From positions 177,636,756 through 177,700,755 of the forward strand of contig CM054063.1 of assembly GCA_028641055.1 (NCBI GenBank): a stretch of 64,000 bases of DNA, written 5' to 3'. Below the pieces are notes generated by a model, which did not search any database, was not told the origin of the DNA, and saw only the letters and a list, made by a program, of their open reading frames with translations. Below are positions 26,118 to 37,065 of the stretch, piece by piece. The translations under genes were made by a program, and so were the position numbers. The DNA is from Alopecurus myosuroides (Eukaryota; Streptophyta; Magnoliopsida; Poales; Poaceae). Position 1 is the stretch's first letter. Each line of letters opens with the position of its first letter.

Positions 26118-27616
26118 TGATACGTCCAAAACGTATCTATAATTTTTGATGGTTTCATGCTACTTTTATGCTTTTGATATTTGTTTATATATTAAGTTTA
26201 TGATTTATTTGTACTAACCTACTAATAGTTGTAGAAGTGCACAATGTTCTTGTTTGACACTTTGATGTGTAGGAATTATCAAAAATACAAGAGGAAACCT
26301 TATTGGAGTCGAATTGGAACTTACTGAAATCTATCTGAAAAGTGTTTTTAAATATTGCCACGTTACGGGTCGAATATGACATCAAATGGAAAAAACGCGT
26401 CCGTGGAAGTTGTGGGGAATTTCGTGGCGAACGTCGTAGACATAAAGTTTGGCACAATTCGTATCCGGTCGGCCGAGAAAAGTCTGATTTACCGCAGACC
26501 TAGATGGGATGACGAAAATCCGTGAGACTATATAAAGGGAGGAAACCTAGATCGTGGGAGACACCCCATGCCACGAATTTCCAGCCACCAAAGCCACGTT
26601 TTAGGCTCCCCCATGGATCCCATCTCCACGGGGAAGTACTCCCAAGACCATGAAGGAAGAGGGCTAAGGGGCGGCGCTCCCCCTTGATGGTGGCGACCCA
26701 GGGAAAGAGTCCCTGCGCCACCGCCGGCGCCGCCTTGCGCCTCACGCTGTCCTCTCCACCGTCTTCACCGCCATCCCTATCGCCAATTTCTTATTGTATA
26801 TAGTGGTTCATCCTCCTACACACCTCTGTACCGTCCTATGTAAACATGGTGTTTGACGTTATAAATTATTTGCAGATGATGTATTGCATCTATGTCATGT
26901 TTGTGTAGATCCCTTTTGTCATATGGTTGATTGTTGAATCTCTATGGATGGTTTGAGTTGTATATTAATTTTTTTACAGTCCTATGGTTCCCATCATATG
27001 TTTATGCACGCATGGATCACATCATAGGGTTTATATTATGTGGAGAAAGCTAAATGGAGGGCTTCTTGAGTGACAAAAACATGAGCCCCAATCTAGTGAT
27101 TAAGCATATGGGATAAAGAGGACCTTTTGATCTTAATGCTATGGTTGGATATTTTTACCTTAATGTATCTTCTAGTAGTTACAGATGTTTGATAGAGTTT
27201 CAATCATAAGTACTTGCAATCATTGGATAGGGAGAGCTTGTTAGTTTTGTCTCTCCCACATAAAAGAGGAATATCAACCTTGTATTTGACTATTTCATCA
27301 TGGACAAATCCACCAAAATTACCACCACTTTTTCACACTCTTGGTATTGTTAGTTTATGGTTACTTCGTATATTTTATTGCTGTGGCACTAACATTTACG
27401 TTCTTGTATTTATTATCTTGCAAAGTTATCTCTCAAACCCGTATTATTGCTCTAATATTATTTCCTAGATAAAGTAAACGTTTAGTATGCGTAGAGTTGT
27501 ATCAGTAATTGATAGTACTTGAGAGAACATTTATCCTATCTTTAGCTCCTCGTTGGGTTCGACACTCTTAATTATCGAAAAGGCTACACACGACCCCCTA
27601 TACTTGTGGGATATCA
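26118..27616 (+). mobile_element. Solo LTR (1499 bp) with perfect target duplication
   Basis: Runs from TGATACGTCC to TGGGATATCA. The target duplication GATGC is exact at 26113-26117 and 27617-27621. The ends match the family of the LTR at 6250-7645. No internal region is present, so this is a product of LTR-LTR recombination. Open frames within it have no recognisable domain. Confidence 0.9.
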
Positions 27617-27630
27617 GATGCTCAATGTTA

Positions 27631-29679
27631 GAGCATCTCTAGCAGAGCCCCTAAAAGGCCCGAAACTGGAAAATCACCGCCGCATACGGGCTGCGATCGA
27701 ATTTTTGGGAGTAGCAGATTCCGTAAACTCGGCCGGCCCATAATTTTTTGGGGCACCGGAGAATTCCCCCCTCCAACCCCTGAATCCAAGGGTTTCCACT
27801 CCGACCCGAGGGTGCCCTCCATCGCGCCAAAAGATTTGGTGGACGGCAATTTCAGCTCCCGCTACCAGCCGCCGCCGCCCCCGCTCCGACCTTCCTCTCC
27901 AGCTCCGGTTGTTCTCGCTCCTAGCCCCGCCATGGAATCTAAGCAGTCCTCCCTTGTGAGCGTGTGCGTTTGCACGGCGCAAGAATCGGATCCGTGGGTC
28001 GTTCAGGTCTGACAGCGGCCTCCGTGGCGACGCCTCCGCCCAGCCCCACGCCGGTGAAGCGCAAGCGGCTCGGCACCGGGTAAGCTGCTAAAGCCGCCGC
28101 CGCTGAAAGAGGAGTCGGCTTACTGGTCGTGGCCGCCATAGCAGGGACGGCGAAACCACCAAAGCCATTGCCAAAAAAGAAGAAATCGCCACCCCCTCCC
28201 GCCGAAACTATAACACCGACGCAATGGTACGATTTTCCCCTCTTCGATTTAATTTTGCTACAATTATGATGTGTTTCTTGCGGATGATTGGACCGATTGT
28301 TTAGCTTGGCCGTCTGTCAGGCCCCTACGGCCGCATGCATGGACATGTTGAACGAGGTCAACGTCAACATCGATGAAACCCCCTTCGTGATTTTGGCTAC
28401 AATGAGGTCGAGGAAGGGGTTGATGGTGCCGACGAAGAGGATAATGAGGATGTCGAGGAGATCGGGAGGGTCAGTGTTCACCACGAGAAAATTACCGAGG
28501 GCGATGAATTACACGCAGTCGGAAGACGAGACCTCGATCGAAACTTGGGTCGTCATTTCTCTCGATGCCACTGCCGGCATCGATCAAACTGGCAAGTGGT
28601 ATTGGCAAAGGGCCAAGGATCATTTCTTCCAGATGATACCACGATATGACCAGAACGACAAACCGGTGAAAAGAATCCCACACACCTATCGGTCACTCCA
28701 AGGTCGTTGGGATACGATCAAACCATAGTGAGCCGGTTCTATGGATACTTGGAGCATGTTCGGAATGCTCCTCCAAGTGGAACTAATGAGGGTGATTGTA
28801 TTAGTTCGCACGCCTCGACATTGTTGTTTTCTTTGCCATTGCTGTCACATTGACACAGTTTTTGTTCATGTAGGAATGAATCGCCAAACAGAGGTATAAA
28901 GACATTCCAACTTCAAAGGGCAAGCCATTTCTACTCGATCATTGTTGGTCTTTGCTCCAACAGAGTCAGAAATGGAAGTTGAGGGAGATGGAACATCGAC
29001 GGCGAGGACGATGAAGGGGGAAAAACTATGGGAGGCCCGAGAGCACGAAGAAGGCCAGAGAGAGACACAAGTCACAAGCCCAGGCTGCAAGGGATTAGAT
29101 AGAAAACACGATGAAATCCAATAAGTTGTTGACAGCCAAGATTATAGAAGAAAAGAAGGAATTATCTGACAGAAGGGCCCAAGAGAAGAAAGAAAAATGG
29201 GAAATTCTCCTACAGGAGAAGCTGCGCAAAGCCGCCATCGAAGAGGAGCCGCGCAAAGCTTCCATCAAGGAGAACAAGCGCAAAGCTACCATCGAAGAAG
29301 CATGAGCCAATGCCAAGGAGACTAGGGCACTCGCCAGGTTGCTTGCCGAGGAGAACAAGATCATGATGATGAACCACTATGAAATAGATGAAGTGATCCT
29401 CGAGTGGCACAACATTGCAAGACAACAAATTCTCGCGCGAAGAAAGCAAGCTATGATTGCGGCATCTTCTGGTGGTGATGGTGGTGGTGCTGTGGCTTGA
29501 TTTTCAATCTGTGGCACTTTTGTTTTGAGATTGTTCTGTGTGTTCGTCACGAACATCCTATCTGCCGTACTTTAGCATTCAAACTCTTTTTATTATCGAA
29601 CATTTCTCAAAATTGTGATGAATTGTACTAAAAGTTCATGGTTTCAGTTTTTTGGTTTGCGGGTCGAAAACAACTCTAA
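27631..29679 (+). mobile_element. Harbinger-like DNA transposon remnant (left part)
   Basis: The left end is GAGCATCTCTAGCAGAGCCCC, preceded by TTA (27628-27630). It is nearly identical to the terminal repeat of the element at 29680-30825. TTA/TAA target sites are typical of PIF/Harbinger elements. The body carries a relic of an ORF1-type gene. A degenerate right end may lie at 30842-30862 (ggggtctgatagagagatgg), which would make the 29680-30825 element a nested insertion close to that end; that part is tentative. Confidence 0.5.
27930..29500 (+). pseudogene. Harbinger ORF1-type (trihelix/NAM-associated) gene relic
   Basis: Scattered frames match the plan of the transposon DNA-binding protein encoded beside PIF/Harbinger transposases. 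There is a Pro-rich, Lys-rich N-terminus (27930-28220) and a SANT/trihelix-like block (28530-28725: ISLDATAGIDQTGKWYWQRA, then SLQGRWDTIKP). A further block follows (KGKPFLLDHCWSLLQQSQKW near 28915-28980), then a coiled-coil tail with a short repeat (KAAIEE, KASIKE, KATIEE; 29220-29305), ending in a Gly-rich stretch at 29497-29499. Stops and frame changes occur throughout. In the family this protein recruits transposase to terminal repeats. No transposase was found nearby. Confidence 0.6.
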
Positions 29680-29993
29680 GAGCATCTCTAGCAGACCCCT
29701 TATCCCGTGGACCCTTAAGAGGGGATAAGGGGCGCAAAAAAACGCGATTTTTCGGAGCCAAAACGCTAGGCGTAGAACAGAAACCACATCGAAACACTTA
29801 AATCAGAAATTAAACTTTCGCGGGAGAAATTGAACCTAATTCATACGGGCGGTTCATCATCGATTCAGCGATTATAAAAGTAATTAAGCTAAAATGGCGC
29901 CGCCATCCCTATCTATGTCCGAAATGGGGTTCAACGGTCTTTTTACCGGAGCCCTAAGGGATGCGGCGGCGCCATTGAGAACGGCACGAGCTC

Positions 29994-30557
29994 CTACTCG
30001 TCGGGGTCGAGGTTGACGAAGACCTCCGTCTGCTTCATCGCCTCGGTGGCCCACTCCGCCGCATTCTCCTCCGCCTGCTTCGAGGCGTGGATGTCCTGCT
30101 CAAGGAGGACCTCGTCGAGGCGGCGCCGCTTCGCCGCGTCCTGCTCCCCCCGCGCGCTGCGCTTGCGAATGACGCTCTCGACGTGGTGGAGAATGTCGTT
30201 GGAGACGAAATCCTCCAGCTCAATGGCACCCGCAAACGCCGTGGGGTCGTACTCTTCGAACGCCGCCTCAAGCTCGAGCTGGCGTGGCAGCATCGGCGAA
30301 GGGCGTGCGGAGCTACCCTCGCCGGCGGAGGCCGTGGCGCTAGAGGAGCTCCCCGTGAGGAGAGGGTGCAGGTTGTGGCACTGGTCAAACTCCTCTGTCT
30401 CGCGACGGAGGTACGCCGGCGGCACCGGCTGCCCCTGCAAGCTATAGTGCCGCACCCCGAGCTTCCTCGCCGCGTCGGAGGCGACGTAGCGCCAACGCTC
30501 AGCTGTGAGGTGCGGTGGGAGGTGGTCCATGGTGGTGGGGGAGGCGGAGGCGCGCAC
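29994..30557 (-). CDS. Hypothetical 187-residue protein in small DNA transposon
   Basis: An uninterrupted frame of 187 codons. The start could equally be the second Met (30528-30530), giving 178 residues beginning MDHLPPHLTAERW. The N-terminus is a moderately hydrophilic, possibly helical domain (residues about 10-60, with Trp and several Arg). A Ser/Ala-rich linker follows (70-90), then a Glu/Asp-rich region, a basic RKRSARGEQDAAKRRR stretch (about 133-148) and a charged helical tail with Glu/Lys/Ala. The basic cluster could be a nuclear localisation or DNA-binding segment. I do not recognise the family. GC content is far above that of the neighbourhood. A TATA-like box lies about 105 bases upstream. 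It sits wholly inside the 1146-bp inverted-repeat element, so it is more likely a transposon gene than a host gene. Confidence 0.55.
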   Translation of the reverse strand: MRASASPTTMDHLPPHLTAERWRYVASDAARKLGVRHYSLQGQPVPPAYLRRETEEFDQCHNLHPLLTGSSSSATASAGEGSSARPSPMLPRQLELEAAFEEYDPTAFAGAIELEDFVSNDILHHVESVIRKRSARGEQDAAKRRRLDEVLLEQDIHASKQAEENAAEWATEAMKQTEVFVNLDPDE

Positions 30558-30660
30558 GAATTCTCGCTGAAGTTCTACCGGCAGCGAGCAATGTGTGCGC
30601 GAGGGCGGCGGCGACGGGGATCTAGGTCACGGTCCGTGACCCGTATCCGTGGGGCGCGGC

Positions 30661-30668
30661 CTTTATAG
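30661..30668 (-). promoter_or_regulatory. TATA-like box of the transposon ORF
   Basis: The minus strand reads ctataaag, about 105 bases upstream of the first ATG at 30557, within GC-rich sequence inside the element. Confidence 0.45.
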
Positions 30669-30828
30669 AAGAGGGGCGTCGGGGTCAAAATAGCGGACCC
30701 TTTATCGCGGATACGAGCCGAGCCGCGGTTACGGTGTCTGCTATGGCTACAAAACACGGTTTGGCCCATATTTCCGTCGGAAAAATAAGGATCGCGCGTT
30801 TTTAAGGGGTATGTTAGAGATGCTCTAA

Positions 30829-31744
30829 AACTAGGATAGGGGTCTGATAGAGAGATGGGTGAAGGTGAGCACTGAGCAGACACCGCGGTGCGGAGAGAGA
30901 GCTGCGAGAAGGGACTAGAGCGCGAACGCGATTGTTGCTTATGGAATAGGGAAAGGTTGACGATCCTCTGGAGGAACGTCCTCCGGTTGTTGCGTTAGTG
31001 TGTGACGCGTATTCTTTTTGTGGCCCAGATAGCATTTCGTGGCCCAATTAACTAGTAGGTCCATTTTACCTCCACATTTTTATTGTTGGGCTGGTTTTTT
31101 CGTCTCGCACAGCCCATTTCGCGCTACAATAAATCGAGTTGTGTGTTCTATTACGGTGCTACATTACAATTTTTTATTCGCTACAATTGTTCTCCGATTT
31201 TGCTATAATAGTATATTTTGTTTGCTACGAAGTCTCTAGCAAGAGTCTCCAGCGATGTCTCCGGCGAAGCCATTTTTTTGGTACAATAGCACAAATTATT
31301 TTTGCTACTTCTATTTTTGATTTTTTTCTATAATAGTACAAATTATTTGCTACGATGTCTCCGACGAGATCTCAAGTGATGTCTTCGGCAAAGTCATTAT
31401 TTTACTACAATAGTGTTTATTTTTGCTGCAGTTGTCCTCCCTGGTTGCTATAATAGTATAAAGTTTTTGCTACAAAGTCTCCGACGAGTTCTTTTGCTTT
31501 TTTATGTGGACGATTTTTTTTTGCTACATTACTAAAAAATTCTTATTTTAATGAACCATTTTTCTCCATTGTAGCAAAAGCAGGATTAGAGGGGAATTTA
31601 GAAAATTGCTACATTAGTGAAAATTTCTTATTTTAATGAACCGTGTTTTGCTCAAATTAGCAAAAACGGGATTAGGGGTTAATGTAGGACACGTGTCGCG
31701 TGGAGGACCCGGAGGATTTTTCCCCCGGGATTAAGCCTAAAATA
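30829..31744. other. Intergenic sequence with repeats
   Basis: No gene is supported. 30829-31130 is unremarkable apart from a possible degenerate inverted-repeat end at 30842-30862. The rest is dominated by the tandem-like repeat at 31201-31640. Confidence 0.5.
31201..31640 (+). repeat. Degenerate tandem repeats with CTACAAT/ CTCCGRCGA motifs
   Basis: Three copies of a roughly 120-base unit (starts near 31201, 31329 and 31447) share a TATAATAGTA...TTTGCTACGAAGTCTC plan. They are followed by two copies of a roughly 75-base unit (31533 and 31610) sharing TTCTTATTTTAATGAACC and AGCAAAA...GGATTAG. Copies differ by substitutions and indels. Confidence 0.6.
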
Positions 31745-33240
31745 GTATAAACCCTATTAGTCTCCCCCTGCGTGCCCCCCCACGTCGCCTCCCCGAGCGG
31801 GGCGACCGGGGTGGTCTTCTTCCGCCGCGCGCCCCTAGCCTTCCCGCCTTTCTCTCCTCTCGCCGCCGCCGGTAGGCGCTTCCGGGCTCTGCCCGTGCGG
31901 GGTCGTGCAGGGCCGGTGGCGGCGGGCATGTCTTTCCCTGTCGCGGCCCCCCCTGCTCGGGCGGCGGCTTTGGCGACGGTGCTCCTCGACACGAGGCGAT
32001 TCGGCGATGGTGGCCGGGTGGAGGCGGAGCGCAGGGGGGCCCTTGGCGGCCGAGGCGCTGGTAGGGTGGGGCTTGGCCGGCGGCGCCCTAGGTGCCCAGA
32101 TCTGGGCAGTTTGGGCCCGATCTGGGTCTGGGTGGGCTGGTCTCGGGCTCCCCTGCGGTGTCTCCGGCTGGACGGAGTCGAGGTTGGCGGTGAGGTTGGC
32201 GGTGATGTTCCCACGTCTGCTGCAGCGCGGTGGCGGGAGCTTCACGGGCCCGGTTGGGCCTGGCCGGGCTTGCTGCCTGGTGTTCTCATGCTGCTGCGTC
32301 CGGACTGCTACTGCCTTACGGCGGTGGAGGTCGATCCCTCCCATGTCGTGACAGAACTGCCGATCCTCTGCTGTCGATGTCTTCTCTCGGTCCGGTCGAC
32401 CTCGCTTGGCTTGCCACAGTGAGACGGCGATGATGGTCCCAAGACGGTGGTGGCGCATGTTGGTGGGCGGCGAGTTTGGTGGAGCCAGGGATGTGCCCGG
32501 AGTGGTGGTACGTTGGGGCTGGGAGAAATCCCTGCTGGTGTTTGCCGGCACCGGCGCGGCGACGCTTGCGGGCGCCGCCATCCTTCTTGAAGGGCGTCGG
32601 TTGTCCCCCTCGGCACTCCCCTCCGTGTACCGGGAGAAATCGTAGGATCAGTCCGGGCAGCAGTGTCGTCGCCGCCGCAGTCCTTCTCGGAGGTGTTGCT
32701 TGGTACACGACACGTCGAAGGCAGCGGAGCGTGGTTGAATTATCCGGTGGGCGTAGCGTTTTTGGGATATCATCGTGTTCGTCGATCTGACGCTTCTGGC
32801 ATTAGTTTCTTTTTTTTCTTTCTTTTGTTGTTTTTTTGGGCAGGTTTGTGCTGTTTTGTCCCAGCAAAGGTCTCAACGTTGTACGGTATGGTTGCTATAT
32901 TAATATAGCGGGACGCGAGCCTATCTATACTTCTTATAAAGAAAAACCCCATTAACATGCATTAATGATTTTTCTATCTCAACATGCAAGCTATCCACAT
33001 CATCCATCCTTCTAGCCAATCAATTGTCTATGTCATCTCCACTAATATTTATGAATTACTACATGTAAACTACACATCAACTATTTCTTAAACCATCCAA
33101 TTATTCATATTAATAATTTTAAAAATATATGCTATGATCAATTGTATCACATCTCTTATAAACTTTACAATATACTATAGTTCCTAAAACGATCCCCATA
33201 GCAACGCGCGGGGTATTCTTCTAGTTTCGATAAATTTTGC
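31745..33240 (+). mobile_element. LINE-like non-autonomous retroelement
   Basis: A GC-rich 5' part (31750-32330, with a leader-like GCCGCCGCCGGTAGGCGC) runs into a T-rich end with ttgctatattaatatagcggga...cgagccta at 32890-32923, resembling the 3' terminus of cereal LINEs. A Helitron splits that terminus: joining 32923 to 33225 restores a plausible end (cctatttcgataaatttt). Several long overlapping frames exist on both strands, but none shows endonuclease or reverse transcriptase. Target duplications were not found, so the boundaries are approximate. Confidence 0.45.
32924..33224 (+). mobile_element. Small non-autonomous Helitron (301 bp)
   Basis: Starts TCTATACTTC and ends TTCTCTAG-like CTTCTAG. 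A GC-rich potential hairpin (cccc...cgcgcgggg, 33194-33213) lies about ten bases before the end, as in plant Helitrons. It sits exactly between A (32923) and T (33225), the expected insertion dinucleotide, with no target duplication. No coding capacity. Confidence 0.7.
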
Positions 33241-33714
33241 CCCTGGAGAACGCACAGTGCTGCCCTATGGAATATATGGACCGAGTCTCAAACGTGACCA
33301 GTCCAGCCCCGCGGATTTGACCGGCGTTCCGCTGGGCGAGAGACACAGCACACACGAGGCCCGGAGGAGCGAGCCCGCCACGTACGTAACAAGCACGTCC
33401 GGTCCGACCGAGTCACCCCGACCCCGTCCGTCCATTCGGCGCGGGCTCCACTACCAGCTGGAGTTAAATCCCCTTCCCGTCTCCCACAGGCACAGGAGCA
33501 TCATCATCGCCCACCCCGCCTCACCACTCCTCCAAGCACAAGCACAGACCCTCAATCCAAGAAACACAGAGCAAGCAGAGTATCCAACCAAGGCAAAGCT
33601 CTCTCTCTCTCTCTCTCAAACGATTGGGCGATTCTTCTCCGGTGCTACTGATTACTGTACACGGGGTGAAGCTAACTGATTTTCCATTCAGGGAGGAAGC
33701 GAGGGATCCAAAAG
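33241..33714 (+). promoter_or_regulatory. Promoter and 5' leader of the C2-domain gene
   Basis: GC-rich sequence between the LINE-like repeat and the start codon. A weak TATA-like ttaaatc is at 33464-33470. A pyrimidine (CT)n tract at 33600-33617 lies in the presumed leader, a common feature of grass 5' UTRs. ACGT cores (for example near 33378-33386) could bind bZIP factors, but this is only a motif match. No uORF was judged significant. Confidence 0.45.
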
Positions 33715-36700
33715 ATGGACCGGAAGGCGGAGGGCGAGGCGCAGGGGAGGGGGACGAGGCTCGGCGTGCTCAAGGTGGTGGTGGCGCACGGGACCAACCT
33801 AGCCATCAGGGACTTCACCTCCAGCGACCCCTACGTCGTCGTCCGCCTCGCAGACAGGGTCAGTCAAACTCGCTTTGCCCATCCACTCCTTGCATGATTA
33901 TTACATTTAGGGCGTGTTCGGGAATCCACTGGCTTCCAGATTCGCGTCGGAGCAGGCTGGAGCAGCGCCGAACACGTCCGATCCGCGAAGCGAAATCCGG
34001 GAAGCTGGGCAGAATCGATGTGTAATGTGCGGAGCACCAAATTCGTCGATCCGTGGAACAGCGAAGCGCGGAGCAGCATATTATTACAATGGAATGCCAC
34101 CGCCAAAGTGAAAAATACCTGTTCGCTTCTTCTCTTTCCTCTCCCAAGCGCGAGCAGGGACTTCTTTTCTTTCCCCAGCCAGTCCAACGTCCCGTGACCT
34201 AACAGCCGCCATAGACCAGCAGCCGCCACTCCGGACTCCGCCGCCGCCACTCCCGACCCCGCCGTCCCGCTGGAACTCGGCTGCCCGCAGCAGATCAACG
34301 CTCCGGAGCATCCTCGCCCGAGCCCGACTCCGCCGCGGAACACCCTCCCCCTGGACATCCTCGCCCGGAACTCCAGCGCCGCCCAGCTCCAGTGGCGCAC
34401 TCCGACACCATCCCCAAGCTCCGTACGCCTTTAGGTGAGCAGGTCCTTCCCCAGCCAAACGTTTGTCCATGGGCTGAGTTCGTTTTTCCTCTGGCTGACA
34501 AGAAGACAGCAGACTGGGCCTGCCAATTCGGCCCTACTTACAACCATCGGAGCGGAGCGCTGCCGAACGATAGCTGCTCCGGACGGGAAGCAGAATAGGC
34601 GTACGTGAAGCCGGATCCACGGATTTCAGGAAGCTAGGAGGTTCCCGAACACGCCCTACCCAGCCTGCTCCGCTCCGCTTCCTGCTCTACTACTTGGATA
34701 GATTCCAGTCGCTAGCTGCTGTTTTTTCTTCTTCCGTATGCTCTTTCACAAATGAGAATCTTATTACAGTCCATGCTTCGTACATAGTCCAACCACGTGG
34801 GTTTACTCCTAGTTTGAACATTACTTTGGCTTCTAGGGCATGTAGTATTTCTTAGCTGTGCGCCCTTGTGTTGAACAATTTCTAGATGTATCTTGAGCTA
34901 TTAACTCGAAAAAAAAGAACAAAATATTATACATCCCTTCAGTGACAACGAGCCTAAGTAAACTTCCTTTCAAGGGAGTGGCAAAGGCTTACCATTTTCA
35001 AAAAGAACCTGCCTGCCTGAATATTTTGTCAAAAAGAAAAAGGAGCAATGATGCATTCTTTTATGCCAGCCCATTCAACTTTTGTTTTTTCTTCGTACTT
35101 TGGCTGCCAAATCCACTCCCGCATTTGTTAATCATGTGATGATGACAGTCACGCGCCATGCTTCTTTGTCTTTGTGGCTGGCCGGTGGGAGCACCTCTGG
35201 ATTGTCTAATCCTTCTTGGCGGGATTTTTCGTCATCCCTTGTTGATGTTCGGTTGTTTATTCATTCACCTCCAAAGAAATTTGACTTCAACTTGGCTCTC
35301 TCTCTCTTTTTTTTTACCAAGTATAATTGTTTTCACCACAGCTACACGTTTCCAGTTTTCAGCAGAGCTCAACAGTGAGAGCGTGGTATTATAATGAGAG
35401 AACACATACCTCTGACGTTGTATTCTCAATGATGTCAGGAAAGAAGGAAAATTCTCAGTTCCACTGGTCTAATTGAATGATCTTATCTATGTTGTATGTA
35501 CTGCTGCTGCTGGTTGTGAAAACTGATATATCTAGATCATACACTCAGACAGCGTTGTATGTAAAATAAAAGGCTCACTTTGACCTAGTAATTTGATTTT
35601 GTACGTGTGAAATCTGCCAAGCAAGTGTGCATTTATTTATGGGTCGAGAAGTTGCTTCTGTCATATTTAACACCTTCGGGCATTTTGTTATTTTGGATCC
35701 CACAGAACGCAAAGACAAAAGTCATCAACAGTTGCCTCAATCCAGTTTGGAACGAAGAGATGGTCTTCTCCATAAATGAACCTGTAGGGATCATCAAATT
35801 TGTAAGTTACCATGTTTCCTCACCAAACTTATTTCTGTTTGAATAAAAGAATCTGGCGGTTTAATATGATTGTGTTTGACATGCCTTCAGCTTCCTTAAA
35901 ATATGCTTCATCTCTGAATAAGCTTCACTCTTCTGTGATTGTATTTGACAACTAATGAATGTATGAACAAGTCTTTCTCTTTCTTCCGTATCTTCACAAG
36001 GACACTAAGTATACTATATATTGCTTGTATAAGACATGTCTAACATGAAGTGTGAACCCACCCGTGCTTATTAACAACCAGTCCACAACCTGCTCTAGTC
36101 CCATAAGTTAATCCAGTATGGCCACTGGAGCTCCAGTCAAAGAATAAATAGCATGTGGCCTTAATTTAATTGTGCCCTGCTCCACTTATAAGTGAGACTT
36201 TACAGACATATGTTTTGACCCTAGTTTTGAGCTATGACACCTTTTTATTTGCCTTTATACTTTCTACAGTTAAAATCGATTGAACTACACTGCGTTTTGG
36301 TCAAATGTCCCAAAATTAAAGTTGGGGGGAAAATTAAGCTACGCAATCTTGTCCAGACCTACCGCAAAGCTACAATTTTAGCGCACTCCTCTCTCCCAGT
36401 GTACTAATTCCTACCAATTGGGTGCACCTGGAGGTGAAATGTGGTTGTACTTATATCTGCCCTTATGCATATGCCATGCAGCAGCAAGTAGTGCCTCGTT
36501 TTATGGGATGTCTTCAAACAGACAGGCAAGTCATCCCTCGTTGTCTTGATAACGTTCCTCCCAGGCTAACTGAAGGCCTTGTTGTCTTTATAGTGTAGGA
36601 AAGCTACAGAATGTCTGCATGTAGGAGAAAGTTGATCAACGGCTCATCTACTCTGCATTAGTTTTGTCCTTGTAACAAAGATAGTTTTTCCCATCATTTT

Positions 36701-37065
36701 CGAGTAGTCTCTGCAAGGCACACCTTTCTTTAGCCTGATCAACTGAAGAACCCTGCCTGACCCTTTGCTCTTTCCAGGAGGTGTTCGACCGGGACCGGTT
36801 CAAATCCGATGACAAGATGGGCCACGCCTTCCTCGACTTGCAGCCGGTGGCCGCGGCGACAAAACTGCGGCGTGCGCTCAAGCTCACCACGGGGGAGACC
36901 AAGCTCCGGAAGGTGGCCCCCAGCGCCGACAACTGCCTGCTCTCCGACAGCTTCGTGACGTACGCCGACGGGGAGATTGTGCTCGACTCCCGGCTGCGGC
37001 TGCGCGACGTCGAGTCCGGGGAACTGTTCGTGACCGTCAAGTGGACCGAAGGCGACGCCAAATGA
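33715..37065 (+). CDS. C2-domain protein, CAR / plant small GAP1 type
   Basis: Three exons: 33715-33858, 35706-35801 and 36778-37065, all in phase 0, joined at GT-AG junctions (donors gtcagt and gtaagt; acceptors cccacag and tttccag). They encode 175 residues, normal for the family. Residues about 15-110 form one C2 domain. The calcium-site aspartates are visible at Asp33 and Asp38 (IRDFTSSDPYV) and at Asp84, Asp86 and Asp91/92 (DRDRFKSDDK). The C-terminus keeps the plant-specific extension (DNCLLSDSF, then RLRDVESGELFVTVKW). Family members bind phospholipids with calcium, recruit ABA receptors to the plasma membrane (CAR proteins), or stimulate small G proteins (rice GAP1); which applies here is not decided by sequence. 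The start is supported by the GC-rich leader and by family length. It is the only intact host gene in the window. Confidence 0.9.
33908..34658. mobile_element. Terminal-inverted-repeat element in intron 1
   Basis: The left end TAGGGCGTGTTCGGGAA and right end TTCCCGAACACGCCCTA are near-perfect inverted repeats of about 16 bases. The element is about 750 bp and GC-rich inside. Subterminal sequences (ctccgc, gcagcg, gctgccgaac) recur in both orientations. No transposase is present. Flanking bases do not give a clear target duplication, so the superfamily (hAT or Harbinger-like) is unresolved. It lies wholly inside intron 1 and leaves the splice sites intact. Confidence 0.65.

Larger units (their letters stand above)
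29680..30825. mobile_element. Compact Harbinger-like element carrying an intact ORF
   Basis: 1146 bp bounded by inverted repeats: 21 of the first 23 bases match (left GAGCATCTCTAGCAGACCCC; right reversed GAGCATCTCTAACATACCCC). A 3-bp target duplication TAA is present at 29677-29679 and 30826-30828. It contains no transposase but holds one clean minus-strand ORF with a TATA-like box. It may be a non-autonomous element that carries its own gene or has captured one. Confidence 0.75.

Noticed and set aside
31772..32708. Several long frames (216, 248, 148 and 130 codons) on both strands
   Set aside because: All overlap in the GC-rich part of a LINE-like repeat and show no endonuclease, RT or other domain.
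33600..33714. Possible short intron in the C2 gene leader (tttccattcag acceptor)
   Set aside because: The only nearby donor would give an intron of about 50 bases, too short to support without transcript data.
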